Shown here: positions 1-6,777 of the stretch, one piece after another
How positions within the stretch are numbered: the stretch's first letter is position 1
How the letters are laid out: each line of letters starts with the position of its first letter
From: Alphaproteobacteria bacterium
GTDB taxonomy: Bacteria; Pseudomonadota; Alphaproteobacteria; Zavarziniales; Zavarziniaceae
Reading direction: 5' to 3'
DNA: 16,825 nt
Assembly: GCA_021774355.1 (NCBI GenBank)
Contig: JAJFJE010000130.1
Location: 1 to 16,825, forward strand
Made by a program: the position numbers and the translations under genes
The notes under the pieces: model-generated
Database searches by the model: none
Told to the model about the DNA's origin: nothing
Seen by the model: only the letters and a program-made list of their open reading frames with translations

Positions 1-839
1 TCAATGCCGAGTTGTCGTTCAAGCACCGGGTGCCGGTGTGGATATCCGAACCGGCCTTTACCGCGACGGTCTATTCCAATGCCGGTGGCGTGCCGATCGA
101 CCAGGCCGCGCGGGCGCGCATCAACACCGGCCTGCCCGGGGGCGTGGGCGATCTGCTGCCGACCATCAACAGCCCGGGGATCGCGCCTTATCTGAACGCA
201 CCGGGCACCAGCACCGATACCAGCTTTCCGCCGGGCCGGACCGTTCGCCTGGACGAGCGCCACGACATGTGGCTGGCGGCCGTGCGCGGCACCAAGATCT
301 TCGGTGGCTCGGACTCGGTCACCCGCTGGCTGCACGCCAGTGAATTCTATGCGCTGGTGGAACTGGGCACGATCTATGTCGATATCGACAAGGACGTGCA
401 ATACGCCGCCTATGGCCAGAACGGCTATACCGGCTTCGAGACCAACCCGCTGACCATCGGCGGCGTGCCCGTCTTGCAGCCGATCAAGGCGGTCGACCTG
501 GAGCCGCCTTTCCCGGAAACCTGGAAACGCCCGACCCAATGGTCCGGCGGCCTTCAGGGCCTGTTCTTCTGGACCTATCCCAATGTCTATCCCGGGGTCA
601 CCCTGACCCCGTCGATCGGCTTTTCCTGGGGTCTGTTCGGGCAGACCCCGGCACCCAATCCCGGTTTCACCAAGAGCGTCCAGTCGGTCAACCTCGCGCT
701 CAAGGCCGAGTACCTGTCGAACACGTCGGTGACGGTGAACTACTTCAAAAGCTGGGGCGGGGGCGGCGGCCAGGGCGGGTCGCGCAACCCCTATATCGAC
801 CGCGACTTCATGGGCATGACCGTGCAGTACCAGTTTTGA
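1..839 (+). CDS. DUF1302 family outer-membrane beta-barrel protein (3' part only)
   Basis: The reading frame is open from the window edge (first whole codon at position 3) to TGA at 837-839, so about 278 C-terminal residues are visible and the start lies upstream. The sequence has alternating aromatic/polar strands, such as a stretch with FFWTYPNVYPGVTLTPSIGF, and ends in a C-terminal Phe (VQYQF), the usual outer-membrane barrel insertion signal. A Gly-rich loop (SWGGGGGQGGSRN) precedes the last strand. I recognise it as DUF1302, a family of large outer-membrane proteins of unknown substrate, because of this ending and the DUF1329 gene that follows 44 bases downstream. The pairing is common in Proteobacteria, often beside an RND/MMPL exporter. 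The role is probably outer-membrane passage or binding of a hydrophobic compound; that is inference. The barrel assignment is fairly sure, the substrate unknown. Confidence 0.8.
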   Translation, partial: NAELSFKHRVPVWISEPAFTATVYSNAGGVPIDQAARARINTGLPGGVGDLLPTINSPGIAPYLNAPGTSTDTSFPPGRTVRLDERHDMWLAAVRGTKIFGGSDSVTRWLHASEFYALVELGTIYVDIDKDVQYAAYGQNGYTGFETNPLTIGGVPVLQPIKAVDLEPPFPETWKRPTQWSGGLQGLFFWTYPNVYPGVTLTPSIGFSWGLFGQTPAPNPGFTKSVQSVNLALKAEYLSNTSVTVNYFKSWGGGGGQGGSRNPYIDRDFMGMTVQYQF

Positions 840-883
840 GCCGCCTAACGTTACGTACAGGCCGGCCTCAAGGGAGATTCGAG

Positions 884-2281
884 ATGCAGTTCAGAGTGAA
901 CGCCAAGCCGGCACCGTTGGTAATCGGCCTGTTCCTGGCCGCGCTGCTGGCCGTTCCGGCAGTGGCCAAGGTGGCACCGGACCAGGCGGCCCGGCTGGGC
1001 CAGGACCTGACCCCGATGGGGGCGGAGAAGGCGGGCAATGCCGACGGTTCCATCCCCGCCTGGGACGGCGGCCTGAGCAAGCCGCCGGCCGGCTATACCG
1101 CCGGCGACCACTATGTCTCGCCCTTTGCCGGCGACAAGCTGCTGTTCACCATCGACGCCGGCAACATGGACAAATACAAGAGCCGTCTGACCGACGGGCA
1201 GATGCTGATGATGAAGCTCTACCCGGACTACAAGATGCCGGTGTATCAGAGCCGGCGCTCCTGTGCGGCGCCCGAGCGGATCTACGAAGCCAACAAGCAG
1301 AATGCCCTGACGGCGACCATGACCGCCGACGAGAACGGCCTGGCCAATGCCATCCTGGGCAATCCCTTCCCGATTCCCCAGACCGGGGTCGAGGTGATCT
1401 GGAACCACCGGCTGCGCTACCGCGGCTTCAAATTCCGCCGCTACTTCGCCTCGGCCGCGGTCAATCGGGACGGCAGCTATACCCTGTACAAGGCCCGCGA
1501 CGAGGGCATCTTCCACTATTCGGGACCGGGCAAGGTGACCGAGGGCGATGTCACAGACATCAGCCAGCTCGACAATATCGGCATTTCCTACATCAACATC
1601 ACGACCGCCCCGGCCAAGCTGGCCGGTTCGATCGTGCTGGTCCACGACACCATCAATGCCAAGGAGCTGGAACGCCAGTCGTGGCAATATCTGCCGGCGA
1701 CGCGGCGGGTCATGCGGGCGCCCGACATCTCCTATGACAATCCGCTGTACAATACCGATGGCCTGGCCACGGTCGACCAGTTCGACATGTATAACGGCGC
1801 CACCGACCGCTACGACTTCAAGCTGCTGGGCAAGCGCGAGGTCTATGTCGCCTATAATGCCTATGCGCTTGCCTCGGACAAGCACGGCTACAAGGAGATC
1901 CTGCAGCCGTCCCATATCAACCAGGCGCTCAACCGCTATGAACTGCATCGGGTCTGGGTGGTCGAAGCGACCCTGAAAGCGGGCGTCCGGCACGTCTATG
2001 GCAAGCGCGTCTTCTATGTCGACGAGGACAGCTGGAACGTCGTCGCGGTCGACCTTTACGACACCAGGGGCCAGCTATGGCGGGTCCAGGAAGGGCCGAT
2101 CATCAACTATTTCGACGCGCCCCTGTGCTCGTCCGCCCTGGAAGCGACCTATGACACCCAGTCCGGCCGCTATGTGGTGTTCGGCATGAAGAACGAGGAG
2201 AAGATGGTCGACTGGAATGCCCAGGATATCGACGCCTCGCGCTTCACCCCGGCCGCCATCAGCCGCCTCGGCACGCGCTGA
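884..2281 (+). CDS. DUF1329 family secreted protein
   Basis: 465 residues. The ATG at 884 is chosen because AAGGGAG (870-876) sits 7 bases upstream and the first 28 residues form a Sec signal peptide: basic start, hydrophobic core, then AVA before KV. The mature N-terminus carries the DUF1329 hallmark GNADGSIPAWDGG at residues 51-63. The remainder is rich in short beta strands with many Tyr/Trp, as expected for a periplasmic or outer-membrane-associated beta protein. The length matches the family (about 430-470). It follows the DUF1302 gene by 44 bases and precedes a YCF48-like gene, so the three are likely co-transcribed. The family has no firmly established biochemical activity. A periplasmic lipid or hydrophobic-compound carrier partnering the barrel and an RND pump is plausible from context only. 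Family assignment is confident, function unknown. Confidence 0.88.
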   Translation: MQFRVNAKPAPLVIGLFLAALLAVPAVAKVAPDQAARLGQDLTPMGAEKAGNADGSIPAWDGGLSKPPAGYTAGDHYVSPFAGDKLLFTIDAGNMDKYKSRLTDGQMLMMKLYPDYKMPVYQSRRSCAAPERIYEANKQNALTATMTADENGLANAILGNPFPIPQTGVEVIWNHRLRYRGFKFRRYFASAAVNRDGSYTLYKARDEGIFHYSGPGKVTEGDVTDISQLDNIGISYINITTAPAKLAGSIVLVHDTINAKELERQSWQYLPATRRVMRAPDISYDNPLYNTDGLATVDQFDMYNGATDRYDFKLLGKREVYVAYNAYALASDKHGYKEILQPSHINQALNRYELHRVWVVEATLKAGVRHVYGKRVFYVDEDSWNVVAVDLYDTRGQLWRVQEGPIINYFDAPLCSSALEATYDTQSGRYVVFGMKNEEKMVDWNAQDIDASRFTPAAISRLGTR

Positions 2282-2345
2282 GGCCATGACACGCGGCGCG
2301 CCGGCGCCGCGGCGTCGCCCGTTGCTTCAGCTTGCGGAGCCTGTC

Positions 2346-3338
2346 ATGCCTGTCCGCGTTTTTCGCCTTGTCCTGACCGTCCTGACGCTGCTTGCGGCAC
2401 CGACCGGCGCCATGGCCGCCGCCGCGCCGGACGCAGGGGACGACGGCGCGGCCACCGAATCCCTCGCCCCGGTGCCGGCCACGATCCGGCCGCTGGCCCG
2501 GTCGACCTTGCTCAACGGGGCCGCCCGGGCTGGGGAACGGATCGTCGCGGTGGGCCAATGGGGCCATATCCTGCTGTCCGATGACGACGGCGCCAACTGG
2601 CGTCAGGTGCCGGTGCCGGTCGACGTCACCCTGACGGCGGTGCGCTTCGCCGACGACCGGCTGGGCTTTGCGGTGGGCCACGACAGCACCGTTCTGCGCA
2701 CCCAGGACGGCGGCGAAAGCTGGGACCTGGTCCATTTCGATCCGGCCGACGGCACGCCCCTGATGGATATCCGCATGACCGGCAATGGCCGGGGCTTTGC
2801 CGTCGGCGCCTACGGCCTGGTGCTGCTGACCGCGGATGACGGCCGGCGGTGGACCCGCAAGGACATGGGCGACCTGGACTGGCACTTGAACGGCACCGAC
2901 GTGGCGCCGGACGGCCGGATCTGGATCGCCGGGGAAGCCGGCAACGTGTTCGTCGCCAGTCCGGATTTCAGCCAGTTCACCGCCTTCGAGACCGGCTATG
3001 CCGGATCGTTCTGGAACATCCTCTGTCTGCGCGACGGCGGCGTCCTGGCGTTCGGCATGCGCGGCAATATCTGGCGCAGCGACGCTGCCGGGCAGAGCTG
3101 GCAGCCGGTCGCCAACCCCTCCACGGCGTCGCTCGAAGCGGGCCTTGTCCTGGCGGACGGCCGCATCGTTCTGGTCGGCCTCGAGGGGACGATCCTGGTT
3201 TCCCGGGACCAGGGGCAGAGCTTCACGGCCCTCGCCCGGGCCGACCGGGACGGCCTGGCCGCGGCCCTGCCCCGGCGGCGCGGCGGCCTGCTGGTGTTCG
3301 GCTTTGCCGGCGTCGCGGGCCAGTCCCTGACCGAGTAA
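2346..3338 (+). CDS. YCF48/BNR-repeat-like secreted beta-propeller protein
   Basis: 330 residues from ATG 2346, with CGGAG at 2335-2339 and a spacing of 6. An in-frame ATG at 2286 has no ribosome site and would bury the signal peptide, so I reject it. Residues 1-24 are a Sec signal peptide with AMA before the cleavage point. The mature part is built of repeated beta-propeller units containing Asp-box-like patterns (DDGANWRQVPVP, QDGGESWDLVHFDP, DDGRRWTRKDMG, AAGQSWQPVANP, DQGQSFTALARA). This matches the YCF48/Hcf136 photosystem II assembly-factor-like family that non-photosynthetic bacteria keep next to DUF1302/DUF1329 and RND exporters. Here it is the last gene of that trio. The role is presumably assembly or scaffolding of the envelope system, not photosynthesis. 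The fold is confident; the job is inferred from neighbours. Confidence 0.85.
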   Translation: MPVRVFRLVLTVLTLLAAPTGAMAAAAPDAGDDGAATESLAPVPATIRPLARSTLLNGAARAGERIVAVGQWGHILLSDDDGANWRQVPVPVDVTLTAVRFADDRLGFAVGHDSTVLRTQDGGESWDLVHFDPADGTPLMDIRMTGNGRGFAVGAYGLVLLTADDGRRWTRKDMGDLDWHLNGTDVAPDGRIWIAGEAGNVFVASPDFSQFTAFETGYAGSFWNILCLRDGGVLAFGMRGNIWRSDAAGQSWQPVANPSTASLEAGLVLADGRIVLVGLEGTILVSRDQGQSFTALARADRDGLAAALPRRRGGLLVFGFAGVAGQSLTE

Positions 3339-3449
3339 AGCGGCACGAGCCACGCGCCGCAGCGGCCCAGCCATGCGGCAGCATGGCGACCGGGCGCGTT
3401 GCGCCAGGGGGCCAACCGGCCATAATCGCCGTGCCCCAGAGCATCGCCG

Positions 3450-3472
3450 GGCGAAGCCGAAACCGCTTCGCC
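3450..3472. terminator. 8-bp perfect hairpin after the DUF1302/DUF1329/YCF48 genes
   Basis: GGCGAAGC (3450-3457) pairs perfectly with GCTTCGCC (3465-3472) across a 7-base loop. It lies in the 222-base gap between the YCF48-like gene and the next gene. No T-run follows, so if it terminates transcription it would need Rho, or it may only stabilise the mRNA 3' end. Two smaller inverted repeats precede it: CCATGC/GCATGG at 3371-3386 and GGCGC/GCGCC at 3393-3405. I see no coding potential in this gap. Confidence 0.35.
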
Positions 3473-3560
3473 GTTCGAGGATGCGTAACATCAGAGAGCG
3501 GGGGCCGCGGTGCCATGACCGCCATCGCGCCACGGCTCTCACGGCTTCGGGAGAACGCCC

Positions 3561-3896
3561 ATGTCCAAGATCAATGCCAAGCTGCGCGACCGTCTGCGCC
3601 CGGTGGTGCCGAAGATGATGGAACTGACCGAATCGGTGCTGTTCGGCGATATCTGGCAGCGGCCGCAATTGTCCAAGCGCGAGCGCAACCTGATCACCGT
3701 CGCCGCGCTGACCGCCCTGTACCGGCCCGAGCAGTTGCCGCACCACCTGAATGCCGCCCTGGACGACGGCATCACCGCCGAGGAACTGGGCGAGGTGATG
3801 ACCCATCTGGCCTTCTATGTCGGCTGGCCGGCCGCCGCCAGCGGCGCCAGCATGACCAAGGATGTCCTGGAAAAGCGCGCGGCGGCCGCGGAATAG
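3561..3896 (+). CDS. Carboxymuconolactone decarboxylase (CMD)-like small protein
   Basis: 111 residues. The ATG at 3561 has GGGAGA (3549-3554) 6 bases upstream. The sequence has the CMD-fold pattern: a helical N-terminus, then SKRERNL (38-44), VAALTAL (47-53), a His pair at 61-62 followed by LNAALDDGITAEELGEV, and a hydrophobic closing helix ending GWPAAASG. This matches single-domain 4-carboxymuconolactone decarboxylase homologues, which act in protocatechuate breakdown. The redox CxxC of AhpD-type alkylhydroperoxidases is absent; there is no cysteine at all, so peroxidase activity is unlikely. No other protocatechuate-pathway gene is nearby, so decarboxylase activity is not supported by context and it may be a stand-alone CMD paralogue. 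It is convergent with the next gene, with only 9 bases between their stop codons. The fold is confident, the substrate unknown. Confidence 0.82.
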   Translation: MSKINAKLRDRLRPVVPKMMELTESVLFGDIWQRPQLSKRERNLITVAALTALYRPEQLPHHLNAALDDGITAEELGEVMTHLAFYVGWPAAASGASMTKDVLEKRAAAAE

Positions 3897-3905
3897 GCAG
3901 GCCCC

Positions 3906-4310
3906 TCAGGCGAGGCGGCGCATGATCGCGTGGACGACCAGGACCCGGGTCGTCGCCGCGCCGTAAAGCGCGTCGGTGGCAGCCTGGAGCACGGCGGCGA
4001 TATGCCCCACATCCAGCCAACCGGCCAGGTCGACGGTCTCGGACAGGCGGCGCAGGTGATCGAGGTAGCGTTCGCGCAGGCGCGGCACCTCGGCGACAAT
4101 GCGCGCCCGCAGGGTGTCGTCTGCCACCACAAGGTCTGCGACCACGGTCATGATCGCCCGGACCTCGGCCCGGCGCACCACCGAAAGGTCGAACGGCCCC
4201 AGCAGGATCAGCGTGCCGACCACCGCGGCGTCGTTGCGCCTTGTGTCGGCATGGGCCAGGGCGGCGCCCAGGGGCAGGCCGCCCAAGGCCAGGAAAGCCC
4301 GTCTGTTCAT
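3906..4310 (-). CDS. Tat-signal, FliL-like hypothetical protein
   Basis: 134 residues, read on the minus strand from ATG 4310-4308. That start is preferred because it places a twin-arginine signal at the very N-terminus: NRRAFLALGG, a hydrophobic core, then AHA at about residue 21. The mature part resembles the periplasmic domain of FliL. A strand GPFDLSVVRRAEVRAIMTVV is followed by the acidic/hydrophobic VVADLVVADD, a helix over the region VPRLRERYLDHL, and a C-terminal strand-like TRVLVVHAIM. No flagellar gene is visible in the window, so this is a stand-alone FliL-fold protein and not evidence for a flagellar operon. The ribosome site is weak (CTGGCGG). It lies divergent from the NUDIX gene over 73 bases. 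Confidence is high that it is real, moderate for the FliL-like fold, and low for function. Confidence 0.7.
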   Translation of the reverse strand: MNRRAFLALGGLPLGAALAHADTRRNDAAVVGTLILLGPFDLSVVRRAEVRAIMTVVADLVVADDTLRARIVAEVPRLRERYLDHLRRLSETVDLAGWLDVGHIAAVLQAATDALYGAATTRVLVVHAIMRRLA

Positions 4311-4383
4311 GGCCGCCAGCATGGCCAAGGCGGGCGCCGAATGCCAGTGTTGCGCGCGGCCGGCCGGCCGTGCCAGATGGGGC

Positions 4384-4950
4384 ATGACCGAAGCATCTGC
4401 ACCGCCGCCGGCGGCGGGACCCTGGCGCCGCCTGGCCCGCCGCCTGATCTATCAGCGGGCGCCCTGGCTGCGCCTCTACCGCGACCGGCTGGAACTGCCG
4501 GACGGCCGGGTGGTCGAGGATTATCATCGCCTGGAAACCCCCGATTATGTCGTCGTGGCGGCCGAGACCGAAGCGGGCGCGTTGCTCGGCCTGCGCCAGT
4601 ACCGCCAGGGTGTGGGCGGCATCTGCCTGTGCCTGCCGGGCGGCATGATCGATCCGGGGGAGACCCCGGAGGCCGCGGCCGCCCGCGAACTGCGCGAAGA
4701 GACCGGCTATACGGCCGGCCTGCTGCGGCCGCTGCACCAGGTGGTGACCTTCGCCAATCTCTATGGCGCCACCGCCCATTTGTTCCATGCCACGGGCTGC
4801 CGCAAGGTCGCGGAACCGGCATCCGGCGATCTGGAGGTTGCCGAACTGGTGCTGCTCGACCGGGCCGCCCTCGACGGCGCCATCCGTGACGGCGAGATCA
4901 AGGTCGCCAGCAACCTGCTGGCCGCCGCTCTGCTGCTCGCCGGCTATTGA
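4384..4950 (+). CDS. NUDIX hydrolase, ADP-ribose pyrophosphatase-like
   Basis: 188 residues. The Nudix box is complete: G87, five residues, E93, seven residues, then RELREETGY at 101-109 (GX5EX7REUXEEXGU). The preceding strands YVVVAAETEAGALLGLRQYR and the GICLCLPGG leading into the box match the ADP-ribose/NDP-sugar pyrophosphatase branch, which hydrolyses nucleoside diphosphates linked to another moiety using Mg2+ bound by the box glutamates. The ATG at 4384 is preceded by GATGGGGC, a mediocre ribosome site; no in-frame start closer to the conserved region looks better. The N-terminal 25 residues are basic with no signal peptide, so it is cytosolic. It is divergent from the FliL-like gene. 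The box is unambiguous; the exact substrate cannot be read from sequence. Confidence 0.88.
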   Translation: MTEASAPPPAAGPWRRLARRLIYQRAPWLRLYRDRLELPDGRVVEDYHRLETPDYVVVAAETEAGALLGLRQYRQGVGGICLCLPGGMIDPGETPEAAAARELREETGYTAGLLRPLHQVVTFANLYGATAHLFHATGCRKVAEPASGDLEVAELVLLDRAALDGAIRDGEIKVASNLLAAALLLAGY

Positions 4951-5040
4951 ACGACGGGGGCTCCTCCCGACCGGGACGCGCAGCCCGTGAGAGCCCTAAC
5001 ATTTCCATTTGTGCGGGGGGTTTGGCGTCAGGGTCCGGGA

Positions 5041-5116
5041 TGGTGGAGCCGAGGGGAATCGAACCCCTGACCTCCTCATTGCGAACGAGGCGCTCTCCCA
5101 ACTGAGCTACGGCCCC
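5041..5116 (-). tRNA. tRNA-Ala, anticodon CGC
   Basis: The minus strand folds into a complete 76-nt cloverleaf with encoded CCA. The acceptor GGGGCCG pairs with CGGCTCC, including the G3:U70 wobble that is the alanine identity element, and is followed by discriminator A and CCA. The D arm is GCTC/GAGC. The anticodon stem CCTCG/TGAGG has loop TTCGCAA (anticodon CGC, reading GCG). The T arm is AGGGG/CCCCT with loop TTCGATT. A TTGACA promoter lies directly upstream on the same strand. No obvious T-run terminator is seen on its 3' side (4951-5040 holds no gene). Confidence 0.97.
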
Positions 5117-5141
5117 GGACCCGCCTTTTCGCGAGGCGCAG

Positions 5142-5170
5142 AACATGCAAGGGGCGGGAATTCCTGTCAA
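5142..5170 (-). promoter_or_regulatory. Promoter for tRNA-Ala
   Basis: On the minus strand a perfect TTGACA (-35, at 5170-5165) is followed, after exactly 17 bases, by CATGTT (-10, at 5147-5142), which matches the consensus at A2, T3 and T6. The start would fall near 5135, about 19 bases before the tRNA 5' end, a typical tRNA leader. A good -35 with a poor -10 is common for stable-RNA promoters in alphaproteobacteria. Confidence 0.65.
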
Positions 5171-5196
5171 GGACCATCGCCCTTGTCGCTTTGCCG

Positions 5197-5225
5197 TTGC
5201 CAGTTGGCTCGCGAATGCCTAAATC
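5197..5225 (+). promoter_or_regulatory. Candidate promoter for the yggT-folD operon
   Basis: TTGCCA (5197-5202, 5 of 6 to the -35 consensus), a 17-base spacer and TAAATC (5220-5225) precede the yggT-family start. The start point near 5232 would leave a leader of about 20 bases containing GAGGAG (5238-5243). It lies back to back with the tRNA promoter. The -10 is weak. Confidence 0.35.
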
Positions 5226-5250
5226 GGCCTGGAAGCCGAGGAGCGTCAAG

Positions 5251-5544
5251 ATGCAGGCGGTGATCGAGACCTTGTTGCTGATTCTCGACCTTTACAAATG
5301 GGTCGTGATCATTGCCGCCGTGATGAGCTGGCTGACGGCGTTCAACGTCATCAATCCGCACAATGAGGTGGTGCGCGGCATCAGCACGGTGATCTGGAAC
5401 CTGACCGAGCCCGTGCTCCGGCCGATCCGCTCGGTGCTGCCCAATATGGGCGGGGTCGACCTGTCGCCGATCGTCGTGATCATCGGAATCTATTTCCTGG
5501 AGCGGCTCATCGTCACCAGCCTGCGGCCGGTCCTGCTGCCCTGA
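5251..5544 (+). CDS. YggT family membrane protein
   Basis: 97 residues. The ATG at 5251 is chosen over an upstream in-frame start at 5191 because GAGGAG (5238-5243) lies 7 bases before it and the hydrophobic segment then begins at once. Two membrane segments are visible, at about residues 4-32 and 68-92, flanking a loop with the YggT pattern NLTEPVLRPIRSVLPNMGGVDLSPIV. The family (CCB3/YggT) is an inner-membrane protein of uncertain function, linked to osmotic tolerance in bacteria and to haem attachment in chloroplasts. It is followed 5 bases later by a DUF167 gene, the usual neighbour (yggT-yggU), so co-transcription is likely. Family assignment is confident. Confidence 0.9.
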   Translation: MQAVIETLLLILDLYKWVVIIAAVMSWLTAFNVINPHNEVVRGISTVIWNLTEPVLRPIRSVLPNMGGVDLSPIVVIIGIYFLERLIVTSLRPVLLP

Positions 5545-5549
5545 CAGTC

Positions 5550-5867
5550 ATGGCCGGCGCACCCTTCCGGGCGGCCCCCGACGGGGTCGTGCTGGTCGTC
5601 CGCCTGACCCCGAGGGGCGGCCGCGACGGCCTTGGCGGGGTGGTGGAGGACGGCGCGGGGCACAGCGCGGCGGCGATCCGGGTGGCCGCCCCGGCGGTGG
5701 AGGGCGCGGCCAACCGGGCGCTGGTGCGCTATGTCGCCGCCGCGCTCGGCCTGCCGGCCTCGGCCGTCCGGATTCGCCGGGGCGAGACCGGACGGCTCAA
5801 GCATCTTCATCTCGACGGCGAGACCGCCGTCCTGGAGGCCCGGCTGGCAGCGTGGCTGGGGCTGTGA
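5550..5867 (+). CDS. DUF167 (YggU) family protein
   Basis: 105 residues, starting at ATG 5550, 5 bases after the yggT stop with no strong ribosome site, which suggests translational coupling. It shows the DUF167 signature: a first strand VVLVVRLTPRGGRDG, then IRVAAPAVEGAANRALVRYVAAALGLP, then VRIRRGETGRLKHLHL. These are the conserved PxxGxANxAL and GxxxRxK patterns of the YggU fold. The length is typical (about 95-110). It is cytosolic with no assigned biochemical role. It sits between yggT and folD, an arrangement typical of alphaproteobacteria. Family assignment is confident. Confidence 0.9.
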   Translation: MAGAPFRAAPDGVVLVVRLTPRGGRDGLGGVVEDGAGHSAAAIRVAAPAVEGAANRALVRYVAAALGLPASAVRIRRGETGRLKHLHLDGETAVLEARLAAWLGL

Positions 5868-5883
5868 ACGGCAGGAGGGGCGC

Positions 5884-6768
5884 ATGGCGGCAGCACTGAT
5901 CGACGGCAAGGGGTTTGCGGCGGGGCTTCGCCTGACGGTCGCGGCCGAGGTCCGGCGCCTGGTCGCCGACCATGGCCTGATGCCCGGCCTGGCCGTCGTG
6001 CTGGTCGGCGACGATCCCGCCAGCCATGTCTATGTCCGCAACAAGAACAGCCAGACCCGCGAGGCCGGCATGGCTTCGTTCGAATACCGCCTGCCGGCCG
6101 ATGCCCCGGAAAGCGCCCTGTTGGAGCGGGTGGCGGCCCTGAACGCCGATCCGGCGGTGCATGGCATCCTGGTCCAGTTGCCCCTGCCCCGGCACATGGA
6201 TGCGGCCCGGGTGCTCGACCTGATCGACCCGGCCAAGGATGTCGACGGCTTCCACGTGGTCAATGCCGGGCGGCTGGCGGTTGGGGCGCCGGGCCTCGTC
6301 CCGTGCACGCCCCTGGGCAGCCTGATGCTGATCAAGGATTGTCTGGGCGGCGATCTGGCGGGGCGCGAGGCGGTCGTGGTCGGCCGGTCGAATATTGTCG
6401 GCAAGCCCATGGCGCAACTGCTGCTGCGCGAGAGCTGCACGGTCACCATCGCCCACAGCAAGACCCGCGACCTGGCCGCGGTGGTCGGCCGGGCCGAGAT
6501 CCTGGTCGCCGCGGTCGGCATCCCCGCCATGATCAAGGGCGCCTGGATCAGGCCCGGCGCCTGCGTCATCGATGTCGGAATCAACCGGGTCGCGGCGGCC
6601 GAGGGCAAGACCCGGCTGGTCGGCGATGTCGAGTTCGACATCGCGCTGGCGCACGCCGGGCACATCACCCCGGTGCCCGGCGGGGTCGGCCCGATGACCA
6701 TCGCCTGCCTGCTGGTCAACACGGTGCGGGCGGCCTGCGCCAGCCGCGGCCTGTCGACCGTACTCTAG
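5884..6768 (+). CDS. folD: Bifunctional methylenetetrahydrofolate dehydrogenase / methenyltetrahydrofolate cyclohydrolase
   Basis: 294 residues, normal length. FolD oxidises 5,10-methylene-THF with NADP and hydrolyses the product to 10-formyl-THF, supplying purine and formyl-Met synthesis. Visible motifs are the catalytic Y50-x3-K54 in YVRNK, QLPLPRH, DPAKDVDGFHVVNAGRL, CTPLG, the nucleotide-binding VVGRSNIVGKPMAQLLL, TVTIAHSKTRDL, VIDVGIN and the C-terminal ITPVPGGVGPMTIACLLVNT. The ATG at 5884 has AGGAGG (5873-5878) 5 bases upstream, the best ribosome site in this operon. It follows the DUF167 gene by 16 bases and precedes the LysE-type exporter by 9. All diagnostic residues are intact. Confidence 0.97.
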   Translation: MAAALIDGKGFAAGLRLTVAAEVRRLVADHGLMPGLAVVLVGDDPASHVYVRNKNSQTREAGMASFEYRLPADAPESALLERVAALNADPAVHGILVQLPLPRHMDAARVLDLIDPAKDVDGFHVVNAGRLAVGAPGLVPCTPLGSLMLIKDCLGGDLAGREAVVVGRSNIVGKPMAQLLLRESCTVTIAHSKTRDLAAVVGRAEILVAAVGIPAMIKGAWIRPGACVIDVGINRVAAAEGKTRLVGDVEFDIALAHAGHITPVPGGVGPMTIACLLVNTVRAACASRGLSTVL

Positions 6769-6777
6769 CGCGGGGGC

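Noticed and set aside
769..779. G-rich stretch in the DUF1302 gene as a phase-variable repeat
   Set aside because: It is interrupted (GGGGCGGGGGCGGCGG-like) and encodes a normal Gly-rich surface loop; there is no long pure homopolymer or tandem unit.
851..1993. Long minus-strand open frame opposite the DUF1329 gene
   Set aside because: It is antisense to a gene with signal peptide and family motif; its translation is low-complexity Gly/Arg/Asp/Val-rich and matches no family, as expected from high GC.
2286..2345. Upstream ATG extension of the YCF48-like protein
   Set aside because: There is no ribosome site, and it would place 20 Pro/Arg-rich residues before an otherwise standard signal peptide.
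2259..3806. Minus-strand open frame of over 500 codons across the YCF48-like and CMD-like genes
   Set aside because: It spans two well-supported plus-strand genes and an intergenic hairpin, and its composition (Arg/Gln/Ala/Gly) is that of a shadow frame.
5041..5116. tRNA as an integration (att) site for a mobile element
   Set aside because: No integrase, no direct repeat of the tRNA 3' end and no change in composition nearby; the flanking genes are housekeeping.
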